A stretch of DNA of 64,000 nt from Paractinoplanes atraurantiacus (GTDB lineage Bacteria > Actinomycetota > Actinomycetes > Mycobacteriales > Micromonosporaceae). The stretch is from NCBI RefSeq assembly GCF_900215205.1, contig NZ_OBDY01000017.1:1-64000 (forward strand), given 5' to 3'. A program made the translations under genes and the position numbers. The notes below the pieces were generated by a model. The model was not told the DNA's origin, did not search any database, and saw nothing but the letters and a program-made list of their open reading frames with translations. Below are positions 32,148 to 41,306 of this stretch, one piece after another (the stretch's first letter is position 1; the number at the start of each line of letters is the position of its first letter).

Positions 32148-33716
32148 GTGAGTCCATGGTCGCCGCTGCGGGAGCGGGTCTTCCGCAATCTCTGGATCGC
32201 CGTGCTGGCCGGCAACGTCGGCACCTGGATGCAGACGGTCGGTGCGCAGTGGCTGGTGGTGGGCGAGCCGAGCGCGGCCACCTGGGTGTCGCTGGTGCAG
32301 ACGGTGACGATGTTGCCGGTGCTGCTGCTGGCCCTGCCGTCGGGGGCGCTGGCCGACGCCGTCGATCGGCGGAAGCTGCTGCTGGCGGTGCAGATCGGGC
32401 TGTTCGCGGTGGCCGGCGTGCTGACCGTGCTGACCATCCTCGATCTGATGCCGCCGGCGTTGCTGCTGGTCTTCACGTTCCTGCTGGGGGTGGGGCAGGC
32501 GCTGACCCTGCCGACGTGGCAGGCGGTGATCCCGGAGGTGGTGCCGCGGGACGAGCTGCCGGCGGCGTCGGCGCTGGGGGCGGTCAACACGAACCTGGCG
32601 CGGTCGGCGGGTCCGGCCGTGGCCGGTCTGCTCGTCGCGCAGACCGGGTCGGCCACCGTTTTCGCGATCAATGCTTTGTCGTACGGGGTTTTCGCGCTCG
32701 CCCTGTTCCTGTGGCGGCGGCCCGCACGTCGGCGGTCGCATCCGGAACACTTCGGACCGGCGCTCCGAGCGGGCGCCCGATACGTCCGGTATTCGCCGGT
32801 CGTGCTGCGGATCCTGGCGCGCGTTGTCCTTTTCGTGGTGCCGGGTGCGGTCGTCTGGGGGCTCCTGCCGCTGGTCGCGCATCAAGAGCTGCACATGGGC
32901 GCGAGCGGCTACGGCATCCTGCTGGCCGCCCTGGGCGTGGGCGCGATCGCCGGCGCGCTGCTGATGCCCCGCATCCGGCAGCGGCTGTCGCCGAACCGGC
33001 TGATTGTGCTGGCGGGGATCGTCTACGGCGGGGCGCTGGTGGTCACGGCCCTGGTGCCGAACGAGGTCGCGGTGACGGCGGTGCTGGTGCTGGCCGGGCT
33101 GGCCTGGATGACACTGGTCTCGCGGATGAACGCGACCCTCCAGCTCTTCCTGCCGAACTGGGTGCGTGCCCGCGGCTTCGGCGTCTACCAGGTGGTCTTC
33201 GCCGGGTCGCAGGCGCTCGGGGCGCTGCTCTGGGGTCAGGTCGCCGCGCTGTTCGGCCTGGACACGGCCTTCCTGGCCGCCGCGGTGGCGCTGCTGGCGG
33301 GCACGGTGACGATCCGCTGGTGGCCGGTGCGCGAGCAGGACGGCGCCGACCGGAGCCCGGCCATCTTCTGGGCCGAGCCGCACATCATGCTCGAGCCGCA
33401 CCTGGACGAGGGGCCGATCCTGGTCACCGTCGTCTACCAGGTCCCGGACACCAAGGCCGGCGACTTCATCGAGGCCATGGAGGCGGTACGGGGTTCGCGG
33501 CAGCGCACGGGAGCGTCGAGGTGGGGCCTCTTCCGGGACGGCGAGGACCCGGGCCGGTACGTCGAGGTCTATCAGGTGCCGACCTGGGAGGAGCATCTGC
33601 GCCAGCACGAGGGCCGGATGACCGGCAGCGACGAGCAGGCCGAGCAGCGGGCGCTCGCCCTGGCCGACGGCCCGCCCGAGGTCACGCACCTCCTGCCCGC
33701 CCATAACGACGATTAG
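32148..33716 (+). CDS. MFS exporter (MFS_3/EntS-like) with C-terminal monooxygenase-like domain
   Basis: 522 residues. The first 400 form a 12-helix MFS transporter of the MFS_3 group (GNVGTWMQTVGAQWLVVG, LPSGALADAVDRRKLL). The last 110 residues (ILVTVVYQVPDTKAGDFIEAM onward, to RYVEVYQVPTWEEHLRQH) resemble an ABM-type dimeric alpha/beta barrel. The role of the soluble domain is unknown. GTG start 9 bases after the HxlR gene, likely one operon. Confidence 0.87.
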   Translation: MSPWSPLRERVFRNLWIAVLAGNVGTWMQTVGAQWLVVGEPSAATWVSLVQTVTMLPVLLLALPSGALADAVDRRKLLLAVQIGLFAVAGVLTVLTILDLMPPALLLVFTFLLGVGQALTLPTWQAVIPEVVPRDELPAASALGAVNTNLARSAGPAVAGLLVAQTGSATVFAINALSYGVFALALFLWRRPARRRSHPEHFGPALRAGARYVRYSPVVLRILARVVLFVVPGAVVWGLLPLVAHQELHMGASGYGILLAALGVGAIAGALLMPRIRQRLSPNRLIVLAGIVYGGALVVTALVPNEVAVTAVLVLAGLAWMTLVSRMNATLQLFLPNWVRARGFGVYQVVFAGSQALGALLWGQVAALFGLDTAFLAAAVALLAGTVTIRWWPVREQDGADRSPAIFWAEPHIMLEPHLDEGPILVTVVYQVPDTKAGDFIEAMEAVRGSRQRTGASRWGLFRDGEDPGRYVEVYQVPTWEEHLRQHEGRMTGSDEQAEQRALALADGPPEVTHLLPAHNDD

Positions 33717-33769
33717 CCGGATGTTTCGGTTTTGTTCCGATTAGCCTCCTAGTGAAGGGGGCGCGTCGC

Positions 33770-36517
33770 ATGAAGATCGAATCCTTGCGCCGGCTGCGCG
33801 GGCCGAACGTGTACCTCTCCCGGCCCGCCGTGGTCGCCCGGCTGCGGCTGGACGAGCTGACCGGCGTGGAGACCTCGGACGTGACCGGCTTCGCCGAGCG
33901 GCTCCTGCGGGCGCTGCCGGGCCTGGCCGAGCACCACTGCGCCGCGGGCGCGCCGGGCGGGTTCGTGAGCCGGCTGCGCGGCGGCACGTACTTCGGGCAC
34001 GTCACCGAGCACGCGTGCATCGAGCTGTCCCAGATGATCGGGCGGGACGTGAGCTTCGGCCGTACGGTGTCGGCGGGTGTCCCCGGTCTGTATGACCTGA
34101 TCGTCGAGTGTCCCATTGACGAATCGCCCGACTCGTCCCTGCCGGGGGAGCTGCTCCAGGCCGCCGTCGATCTGGTGGCGGGGGTTCACGCCGGTCTCGA
34201 TTTCGGGCACTTCCGGCTCGATGCGCTGGCCGCGCTCGCGGAAAGGGAAGCGGCCGGCCCGAGCACGCGGGCGATCATCACGGCGGCCCGGCGGCGCGGG
34301 ATCCCGGTCGAGCGCTTCGACGACCTCAGCCTGCTGCGGCTCGGCTGGGGCGTGCGGCGCCGGCTGGCCTGGGCCGCGATGACCGACCGGACCAGCGGGG
34401 TGGGCGTCGACATCGCCGGCGACAAGCAGGTGACCCGCCGTCTGCTGGCCGAGGCGGGAGTGCCGATCGCCGAGGGCGGCCCCGCCCGTACGGCGTCACA
34501 AGCGGTTGATCTTCTGGTTCGTCTCGGCGGGCCGGTCGTGGTCAAGCCGCGTCAGGGACGGCACGGCGACCACGTGACGCTCGGCGTGAGCACCGCGGCC
34601 CAGGTCGAGCGGGCCTTCCGCGCGGCCGGTGAGGACGTGATCGTGGAGCGGCAGCTCGGCGGGCGCGACTACCGCGTGCTCGTGGTGGCGGGCGAGGTGG
34701 TGGCCGCGGCCGAGCGGATCGCCGCGCACGTGACCGGCGACGGGCGGGCCACGATCGCCGAGCTGATCGAGCGGGTCAACGCCGACCCGCGCCGCGGCAC
34801 CGGGCACTCCCGGGTGCTGACCCGGGTGGACGCCGACGAGGAGTTGCTCGAGCGCCAGGGCTGGGCGCTCACGGGCGTACCCCCGAATGGGCTTGAAGTG
34901 TGGCTGGCCGCGACGGCGAATCTCTCGACCGGTGCCACCAGCCACGACGTGACCGAGCGGGTGCACCCCGACGTGGCCCGGCTCTGCCTGCGGGTGGCCG
35001 CGCTGCTCGGTCTCGACATCGCCGGCATCGACCTGCGGCTGCCCGACATCGCCGAGCCGGTGCCGGCGCTGGTCGACGGGGGCGAGGTCACCGGCGGCGT
35101 CCTCGAGGTCAACGCGGTGCCGGGGCTGCGCATGCACCTGGCTCCCGTGCGCGGGCGGGCCCGCGACGTCGGCGACGCGATCGTGCGGGCGATGTTCCCC
35201 GGCGGCTCCGACGGGCGCATCCCGACCGCCGCGGTCACCGGCACCAACGGCAAGACCACGGTGGCCCGGCTGGCCGCGCATCTTCTGGCTTCCGGTGGTA
35301 CGCGGGTGGGCCTGACCACCACTGACGATGTTCGGGTGGACGGGCGGGTGATCTACCGGGCCGACGCCACCGGGCCGCTCTCGGCCCAGATGGTCCTGGG
35401 CGATCCGAGCGTGCAGGTGGCCGTCCTGGAGACCGCGCGCGGCGGGCTGATCCGCCGCGGCCTGGGCTACGACTGGTCGGACGTCGGCGTGATCACCAAC
35501 ATCACGGCCGACCATCTCGGCCAGGACGGCCTGGAGACGATCGAGGACCTCGCGCACGTCAAGGCGCTGGTCGCCGAGCGGGTCCGCGAGGGCGGCACGC
35601 TGGTGCTCAACGCCGACGACCCATGGGTGCGCAACCTGGTCGAGCGGCCGCGGGTGCGGGCCGACCGCAAACGGGTCGTCTGGTTCGGCCTGGACGCGCG
35701 CCAGCCGGTGGTGGTCGAGCACCTGGCCAAGGGCGCCACCGCCTATCTGCTCCAGGACGGCTGGCTGACGCAGGCCACCGGCGCCCGCCGCACGCCGCTG
35801 ATGCGGATGGCCGAGCTGCCCGGCGCGTACGGGGGAGCGGCGCCGCACGTGGTGGCCAACGCCCTGGCGGCGATCGCCGCGGCCCGGGCTCTCGGCGCCG
35901 GCCAGGAGGACGTGGTGCGCCGCCTGACCGAGTTCGACTGGGTGGTCGACAACCCGGGGCGGGCCACACTGCTGCGCCTCGGCGACGTGTCGGTCTTCGT
36001 GGACTACGCGCACAACCCGGCCGCGCTGGCGGCGACGCTGCGGACCCTGCACAAGCTGTGGGGGCCGGACCGCTGCGTGGTGGCGCTGACCCTGCCCGGC
36101 GACCGGCGCGACGACCTGCTGGCGGCCAGCGCCCAGGTGGTGGCCGACGGGGTCACCCGGGCCGTGCTCTACGAGGACGAGGACCCGGGCCCCCGGGCCC
36201 GGGGCGAAGTGTCCAAGCTGGTGGAGAGGGAGATGCGGGCCCGGCGGCCGAAGCTGACGGCGGTGCCGGCGCAGGGCTACGAGGAGGCGGTGCCGGCGGC
36301 GCTGCGGCTGGCCCGCTCGGGCGACGTGGTGCTGGTCATCTACGAGAAGCTCGACCCGGTGCTGGAGCTGTTGGCCCAGCTGGGAGCGCTGCCGGTGGGG
36401 GAGGCGCCGGTTCCGGTGCGGCTCGCGCCGCCCAAGCGGCCGTCGCCGGCGTCGGTGCTGTTCGGCAACGTTGCCACCGGCCGACACGCCGCGTACTCAG
36501 GTTGGCACGAGAAATAA
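33770..36517 (+). CDS. cphA: Cyanophycin synthetase
   Basis: 915 residues. N-terminal CphA-specific domain, ATP-grasp domain (GVGVDIAGDKQVTRRLLAEAG, VVVKPRQGRHGDHVTLGV) and C-terminal Mur-ligase-like domain with its own P-loop (GTNGKTT from Gly491) and FVDYAHNPAAL. It polymerises aspartate and arginine into cyanophycin, a nitrogen store, without a ribosome. ATG 33770 is 8 bases after AAGGGGG. No cyanophycinase (cphB) or second CphA is in the window. Confidence 0.92.
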   Translation: MKIESLRRLRGPNVYLSRPAVVARLRLDELTGVETSDVTGFAERLLRALPGLAEHHCAAGAPGGFVSRLRGGTYFGHVTEHACIELSQMIGRDVSFGRTVSAGVPGLYDLIVECPIDESPDSSLPGELLQAAVDLVAGVHAGLDFGHFRLDALAALAEREAAGPSTRAIITAARRRGIPVERFDDLSLLRLGWGVRRRLAWAAMTDRTSGVGVDIAGDKQVTRRLLAEAGVPIAEGGPARTASQAVDLLVRLGGPVVVKPRQGRHGDHVTLGVSTAAQVERAFRAAGEDVIVERQLGGRDYRVLVVAGEVVAAAERIAAHVTGDGRATIAELIERVNADPRRGTGHSRVLTRVDADEELLERQGWALTGVPPNGLEVWLAATANLSTGATSHDVTERVHPDVARLCLRVAALLGLDIAGIDLRLPDIAEPVPALVDGGEVTGGVLEVNAVPGLRMHLAPVRGRARDVGDAIVRAMFPGGSDGRIPTAAVTGTNGKTTVARLAAHLLASGGTRVGLTTTDDVRVDGRVIYRADATGPLSAQMVLGDPSVQVAVLETARGGLIRRGLGYDWSDVGVITNITADHLGQDGLETIEDLAHVKALVAERVREGGTLVLNADDPWVRNLVERPRVRADRKRVVWFGLDARQPVVVEHLAKGATAYLLQDGWLTQATGARRTPLMRMAELPGAYGGAAPHVVANALAAIAAARALGAGQEDVVRRLTEFDWVVDNPGRATLLRLGDVSVFVDYAHNPAALAATLRTLHKLWGPDRCVVALTLPGDRRDDLLAASAQVVADGVTRAVLYEDEDPGPRARGEVSKLVEREMRARRPKLTAVPAQGYEEAVPAALRLARSGDVVLVIYEKLDPVLELLAQLGALPVGEAPVPVRLAPPKRPSPASVLFGNVATGRHAAYSGWHEK

Positions 36518-36847
36518 GCTGATCAGCGGAGCTTGTCACCCGATCAGCGGGGGTTGCTCAGGTCAAGGCTTCAACAATTGCCCTACGTTAAGTAATCGCC
36601 GATGATCGTTGTCTTCGGCGGTCCGTTACGCGTCAGCGACCGTCAGTTAATCGACTCTTAAGAGACGGCGGGATTCTCGTTCCTGCCGTCACTTCCGATG
36701 AAGCGGGCATTCCCCGGCTTATCCGCATATGACAGCCTGCCCTGAGTCGGAGATCCGACTTTCGGAGGGTTCCCGAAAGCGCGCCACGGCTGGGATCCGT
36801 CGCGAAACGGACGGTAACGAACCGCAGGTAGACCGGCAGACGCGGGA
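36518..36847. other. Intergenic region without a clear gene
   Basis: A comparatively AT-rich stretch (words such as TTAAGTAATCG and CAGTTAATCGACTCTTAAG) between cphA and the kinase gene. Two near copies of GATCAGCGG lie just after the cphA stop. No tRNA, riboswitch or convincing ORF seen. Confidence 0.4.
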
Positions 36848-36876
36848 TTCTGATACAGCCGATCATCGGCTAGCAT
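36848..36876 (+). promoter_or_regulatory. Possible promoter with palindromic operator ahead of the kinase gene
   Basis: TTCTGA and TAGCAT (36871-36876) are 17 bases apart and could be -35 and -10 elements. Between them lies a perfect 15-base palindrome, AGCCGAT-C-ATCGGCT (36857-36871). The match to promoter consensus is weak. Confidence 0.35.
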
Positions 36877-36966
36877 CCGAGCCGTCGATGGGGAACCTTT
36901 CCCCCGGCGCCGAGGAGCATGGCGGTGCGACTCGGCGTTTCTCACGAGGCGCGCATGTGGGGGCAC

Positions 36967-38988
36967 ATGAGCCAGCCGGACCTGCCCGGTTCGAGTCTGC
37001 TGGCCGGTCGATATCGACTGGTCGAGCGGCTCGGCGCCGGCGGGATGTCAGTGGTGTGGCGAGGGTTCGACGAGGTCCTCGGGCGCCAGGTCGCGGTGAA
37101 GGTGCTGCCGCCGTCGACCAGCGCGGACCCGGCGTTCCGGCGCCGTCTGCGCGCGGAGGCCCAGGCGGCCGCCCGCCTCAGCCACCCGAACATCACCAAC
37201 GTCTACGACTACGGCGAGGCCACCACAGTCGACGGTGAGCCGGTGCCGTACGTGGTCATGGAGCTGATCGACGGCGAGTCGCTCGCCGCCGTGCTTGCCC
37301 GCGCGCGCAAGCTGCCCTGGCAGCACGCCGTGCGGATCACCGCCGAGGTCGCCGCGGCCCTGGCCGCCGCTCACGCGCGGGGCATCGTGCACCGCGACGT
37401 CACCCCGGCCAACGTCATGCTCACGCCGACCGGGGCCAAGGTCGTCGACTTCGGCATCTCGGCCCTGATCGGCGAGAACGACATCGACCCCGACGGCAGC
37501 CTGCTGGGCACGCCGGCCTACCTCGCGCCCGAGCGGCTCGAGGGCGGCCAGGTCAGCCCGGCCACCGACGTGTACGCGGTGGGCCTGCTGATCTACCGCA
37601 CGCTCATCGGCCAGCTGCCGTGGGACGTGGGCACCACCACGGCCCTGCTCCGCGCCCACCAATATGTCGAGCCCGACCCGCTGCCGCCCGTCGAGGGCCT
37701 GCCGGCCGAGGTGGACGCCCTGGTCGGGCGGTGTCTCGAGAAGCGGCCGGCCGACCGGCCGTCCAGCGCCGAGCTGGCACAGATCCTGGCCGCGCTGTCG
37801 GCGGGCGCGCCCGCGGTGGCCCGCGGTTACGTGCCCGAGTGGGCGGACGACGTGGAGAACACGACGATCCTGCCGACGGCGAACGAATACATGACCGAGG
37901 CCGCGGCGGCCGCGGCCGCCGCGGCGGCTCCCCAGTCGCCCGCGCCCACGTCGGGCGACCCGGCCGCGCCGGCCCGCAACAGCCGGTTCGCCGGGCTCGA
38001 GTCGGTGCCGATCGAGGCCGGTCAGCAGCTGCGCCCGGCCTACGGCAACCAGGCGTCGCCGTCCGAGGGCCAGCGGGGCCCGGGCAACAAGACCCGGCGG
38101 ATCCTGGTCATCGCGGCCGGTGTGCTGTTGCTGGCCATCGGCACGTACGGCTGGAGCGCCAGCGGCAGCAGCCCCAAGGACAAGGCGGCGATCGTCGGGC
38201 CGCAGGTGGTGGCGCCGACGGGCGAGTGCGTCGTCAACTACGCGGTCGTCTCCGACAGCAAGGGCCGGTTCAGCGCCCAGGTCACGGTGGCCAACAAGGA
38301 CGAGACCCCGGTCACCGACTGGAAGCTCTGGTTCCTCATGCCGGGCGACCAGACGATCTCGGGCAACGGCAAGACCACGCTGACCCAGACCGGCCAGAGC
38401 GTCGAGGTCAGCTCGCCCACGGCCGCCGCGATCAACGCGAAATCGACGGTGAGCGTGCCGATCACCGGGCGCTACACGGCGACCAACATCGCGCCGCTGA
38501 CGTTCACGCTCAACGGCGCCACGTGCGAGACGTTCGTGTCGACCAAGCCGGGCGGCCCGGCGCAGAAGGTGGAGCAGCTCAGCGACGGCAGCTCGCGGCT
38601 GGTGCCGACGACGACCGACCCGGGCTACAGCATCGCCCCCGACGGCACCGTCACGATCACCCCGACCGTGAAGCCGACAAACGGCACCAAGCCCGCCACC
38701 ACCGCGCCCAAGCCGGGGGTCACGACGACCACGTCGCCCAAGCCGGGCACCACGACGGGCACCCCGCCCACGACGCCGACGGGCTCCCCGCCCACGACGC
38801 CGTCGGCGACCACGACCACCACGACCGGTGGCGGCGCGGTCGAGCCCGAGCCGCCGGACGACACCGACGTGCCGACGGCCACGACGCCGCCGCCGACCAC
38901 CCCGGCCGGCGTCGACGATCCGCCGCCGCCCCTTCCCAGCGAGTGCGACCCGGGGGAGCCCGGGTCCTGCCCGGCGGAGACCGAGTAG
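36967..38988 (+). CDS. Transmembrane Ser/Thr protein kinase with CBM2-like extracellular domain
   Basis: 673 residues. Kinase domain about 16-275: Gly loop (RLGAGGMSVVWRG), Lys45 (VAVKVL), catalytic loop His142-Arg-Asp144-Val-Thr146-Pro-Ala-Asn149, DFG (VVDFGIS) and GTPAYLAPE. The loop residue that is Lys in most Ser/Thr kinases is Thr146. An Ala/Pro-rich linker leads to one membrane helix (379-398). Outside, residues about 418-523 resemble a family 2 cellulose-binding module, with bounding Cys residues and DWKLWFLMPGDQTI. A long Thr/Pro tail follows. Start chosen at ATG 36967, next to the kinase core; ATG 36919 and 36955 are alternatives. Confidence 0.88.
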   Translation: MSQPDLPGSSLLAGRYRLVERLGAGGMSVVWRGFDEVLGRQVAVKVLPPSTSADPAFRRRLRAEAQAAARLSHPNITNVYDYGEATTVDGEPVPYVVMELIDGESLAAVLARARKLPWQHAVRITAEVAAALAAAHARGIVHRDVTPANVMLTPTGAKVVDFGISALIGENDIDPDGSLLGTPAYLAPERLEGGQVSPATDVYAVGLLIYRTLIGQLPWDVGTTTALLRAHQYVEPDPLPPVEGLPAEVDALVGRCLEKRPADRPSSAELAQILAALSAGAPAVARGYVPEWADDVENTTILPTANEYMTEAAAAAAAAAAPQSPAPTSGDPAAPARNSRFAGLESVPIEAGQQLRPAYGNQASPSEGQRGPGNKTRRILVIAAGVLLLAIGTYGWSASGSSPKDKAAIVGPQVVAPTGECVVNYAVVSDSKGRFSAQVTVANKDETPVTDWKLWFLMPGDQTISGNGKTTLTQTGQSVEVSSPTAAAINAKSTVSVPITGRYTATNIAPLTFTLNGATCETFVSTKPGGPAQKVEQLSDGSSRLVPTTTDPGYSIAPDGTVTITPTVKPTNGTKPATTAPKPGVTTTTSPKPGTTTGTPPTTPTGSPPTTPSATTTTTTGGGAVEPEPPDDTDVPTATTPPPTTPAGVDDPPPPLPSECDPGEPGSCPAETE

Positions 38989-39002
38989 ACCACCTCGTGC
39001 GC

Positions 39003-39031
39003 AAGGCCGGCCCGGCTCCCGGGCCGGCCTT
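39003..39031 (+). terminator. Terminator after the kinase gene
   Basis: Perfect 13-base arms (39003-39015 and 39019-39031) with a 3-base loop, no U-tract. Confidence 0.7.
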
Positions 39032-39267
39032 GCCGCGTTCCGGCGCCTTCCCGCTGAAAAAGCAGACGACGGGGTCCCGGGTACGGAGCTAGTGTGAAGG
39101 GGATGGCGCATGCATTTTCTCCCGATTCGCCCGGCGTGTTGGCCGGGGCGGGAGGGGCGCGCGAGGAAGATGAGGTTTGCTCTTTCCGCTCCGATCGGTT
39201 GCAACCCTCGCCGACCAGGGCATTAAGGGCAGCGCACAGCTAGTTGTCGTACATCGGGGAGTTCGAC

Positions 39268-39522
39268 ATGATCAGCATTGTCAAGGATCTGGCGGCGGAG
39301 GCCCTCTTCGTCTCGGATCTGCAGCCGTCCCAGTGCCCCAGCCAAGCGGCTGTCGAGCGGGCGGTGACCGCCATGCTTCTGCTGCACGGCACCGACGGGT
39401 GCGCGGCCGAGGTGGCCCTGGAGTTCGGTGACCACCCGGACATCGCCGTGACCCGCATGCACTGGGTGCACGAGGAGCTGACCGGGGTTCTGGAGAACCG
39501 CCGCGTCGCCGCCTTCCACTAA
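39268..39522 (+). CDS. Small acidic protein of unknown function
   Basis: 84 residues, no signal or membrane segment, mostly helical by eye: MISIVKDLAAEALFVSDLQP, then a run containing VERAVTAMLLLHGTDGCAAE. ATG 39268 has a GGGGAG site 6 bases before. A hairpin (39529-39546) follows the stop. It sits alone between the kinase and the FliA-like sigma factor, with more than 200 bases of untranslated DNA upstream, so it is probably transcribed separately. No family recognised. Confidence 0.6.
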   Translation: MISIVKDLAAEALFVSDLQPSQCPSQAAVERAVTAMLLLHGTDGCAAEVALEFGDHPDIAVTRMHWVHEELTGVLENRRVAAFH

Positions 39523-39528
39523 ACCTGA

Positions 39529-39546
39529 GCTTTTCTCGCGAAAAGC
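39529..39546 (+). terminator. Small hairpin after the 84-residue gene
   Basis: GCTTTTC-TCGC-GAAAAGC, perfect 7-base arms, 7 bases after the stop codon. Confidence 0.45.
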
Positions 39547-39610
39547 ACCCTATTAGCAACCGAGTTCGGCCGCCTTCGCACCTTTCGTTCGTAAAAGTTC
39601 TTCTCGTCAG

Positions 39611-39629
39611 CCGGTTTTCACTCAACCGG
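39611..39629 (+). promoter_or_regulatory. Inverted repeat upstream of the sigma factor gene
   Basis: CCGGTT and AACCGG arms with a 7-base spacer, 22 bases before the start codon. A possible operator or 5' hairpin. Confidence 0.35.
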
Positions 39630-39650
39630 TCGAATAGCGAGGAGGACCAC

Positions 39651-40553
39651 GTGAGCGACACGACCGAACTCCCCGCCACCATCGGCACGACCCACGACGC
39701 GCCGTCCGCGCGTGACATCGAGGACCTCGTCCGCGAACACATGCCGATGGTTGGCCACTTGGTCCGGGAACTCCTGAACCGGGTACCCGGCCACGTCCAC
39801 GCGGACGACCTTTCCTCCGCCGGATTCGCCGCCCTGCTCGGCGCGGCCCGGTCCTTCGACGTCACCCGCGGCATCCCGTTCCACCGCTTCGCCGCGGTAC
39901 GCATCCGCGGCGCGCTCCTGGACGAGCTCCGCGGCCAGGACTGGGCCAGCCGCTCGGTGCGGGCCCGGGCCCGGCGCACCGCCGCCGCCCGGCAGGAGCT
40001 CACCGCCGCGCTCGGCCGCACACCCACCGATGCCGAGGTGGCCGAGATGCTCGGCATCGGGGTGCAGGAGCTGGCGACGGTCGAGGACGACGTGCAGAAG
40101 GCGGCGCTGCTCAGCCTCCAGGGCTTCCCCACCGGGGCGGCCGAGGAGATGGTGCCCGAGCTGTCCGAGGGCCCCGAGGACCTGCTGCTCAAAAGGGAGC
40201 GCCTCGGCTATCTGCACCAGGCGATCCAGGCCCTGCCCGAACGGCTGCGCCTGGTCGTCACGGAGTCGTTCCTGCAGGAGCAGCCGCTGAGCGACGTGGC
40301 GGCCCGCCTGGGCGTCACCGAGTCGCGCATCTCCCAGCTGCGCACGGAGGCGTTGCAGCTGCTGCGCGAGGGCCTGAACAGCTCGCTGGCCCCGGAACTG
40401 CTGACGGTGGCGGCGGGCGGACCGAGGACACGCAAGGGCTGCATGCAGAGGCGCCGGAGCGAGTACTTCGCTCGCGTCGCCCAACAGGGCAACCTGCACA
40501 CGAGGCTGGCCCTGACGGACGCACACGGCGTACCGATCGCGGTAGCGGCCTGA
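39651..40553 (+). CDS. FliA/WhiG-type RNA polymerase sigma factor
   Basis: 300 residues with sigma regions 2, 3 and 4: VREHMPMVGHLVRELLNRVP, DDLSSAGFAALLGAARSFD, FHRFAAVRIRGALLDELR, the region 3 sequence LGRTPTDAEVAEMLGI, and region 4 SDVAARLGVTESRISQLRTEA. This domain set places it with FliA and WhiG, which drive motility or sporulation genes. The C-terminus extends about 50 residues past region 4. GTG start with a GAGGAGG site. No anti-sigma factor gene is adjacent. Confidence 0.85.
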   Translation: MSDTTELPATIGTTHDAPSARDIEDLVREHMPMVGHLVRELLNRVPGHVHADDLSSAGFAALLGAARSFDVTRGIPFHRFAAVRIRGALLDELRGQDWASRSVRARARRTAAARQELTAALGRTPTDAEVAEMLGIGVQELATVEDDVQKAALLSLQGFPTGAAEEMVPELSEGPEDLLLKRERLGYLHQAIQALPERLRLVVTESFLQEQPLSDVAARLGVTESRISQLRTEALQLLREGLNSSLAPELLTVAAGGPRTRKGCMQRRRSEYFARVAQQGNLHTRLALTDAHGVPIAVAA

Positions 40554-40554
40554 C

Positions 40555-41289
40555 TCAGCCGGCGGGGGTGGCCACGGCCACCCTCGCCGCGCACAGCGGA
40601 TCCAGCGCCGCTCGCACCTGCCGGATGTCGGCGCCCACCGCGATGCCCACCATTCCCGGCCCGGCGAGCGGCATGAGCACGGCGTCGCCGCCCAGCACAG
40701 CCGGACCGTCCTCGGTGGTCATGACGACCGTGCCGAGCGCGCGGCCGCCGCCCAGGACGGCCGCTCCGGACCAGCCGGGAGCGGCCGGGCCGACCGCCAG
40801 GTCGTGGCGATAGAGGGTCCGGCCGGCGTAGCGGACGGTGGTCTCGGTCCGTACGTCGCCGGGGTCCTCGCCGTGCCGTCCGCAGACCAGGTCGTCGCGC
40901 CAGAGCAGGTGGCCGCCGTCGGCGACGTCGACGTGCGTGACGGTGACGTGGTCGCAGCCGGCGGCGGCGATCAGCGGTTCGGGCAGCCAGCGGAGCTCGC
41001 CGCCCTCGGCCACCGAGGCGGAGATCTCGTAGCGGGACGCGGGCAGGTGCGAGCGCCCGGGGAGCGCGAGCTGGGCCGCCACGCTGAGGACCTCCAGGGT
41101 TGCTCCGGGGCCCACGGCGATCTCCAGGCGGAGCTCGTCGCCGCGCAGCGGGCCGGCGGCGCCGCCCACGAGATGGACCCGGTGCGCTCCGGTGCGCCGA
41201 GGCAGCAGCGGAGACTCCCCGCGCAGCTCGGCCAGCCGGGTGCCGCCGCGCCCGTCGGACTCGGCGGCGACCCGGGCGAAAGCCTTCAC
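40555..41289 (-). CDS. ureD: Urease accessory protein UreD
   Basis: 244 residues, last gene of the urease operon. UreD/UreH scaffolds apo-urease so that UreF-UreG can load nickel. Typical elements: LLPRRTGAHRVHLVGGAAGPLRGDEL and LEIAVGPGATLEVLSVAAQLALPG. GTG start at 41289. It lies 47 bases after the ureG stop, with a triple 14-base repeat between. Its end is 1 base from the convergent sigma factor stop. Confidence 0.88.
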   Translation of the reverse strand: MKAFARVAAESDGRGGTRLAELRGESPLLPRRTGAHRVHLVGGAAGPLRGDELRLEIAVGPGATLEVLSVAAQLALPGRSHLPASRYEISASVAEGGELRWLPEPLIAAAGCDHVTVTHVDVADGGHLLWRDDLVCGRHGEDPGDVRTETTVRYAGRTLYRHDLAVGPAAPGWSGAAVLGGGRALGTVVMTTEDGPAVLGGDAVLMPLAGPGMVGIAVGADIRQVRAALDPLCAARVAVATPAG

Positions 41290-41306
41290 CGTCGCCGGCC
41301 GGCGCG

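Noticed and set aside
30546..33704. A 1,052-residue open frame on the minus strand
   Set aside because: Only its last 182 codons look like protein. The rest is antisense to the HxlR and MFS genes and is Arg/His/Pro-rich, as expected for shadow frames in high-GC DNA.
34496..36487. A 663-residue frame antisense to cphA
   Set aside because: Shadow frame; cphA motifs are intact on the other strand.
36518..36847. A riboswitch or small RNA before the kinase gene
   Set aside because: No recognised fold or conserved core could be traced by eye.
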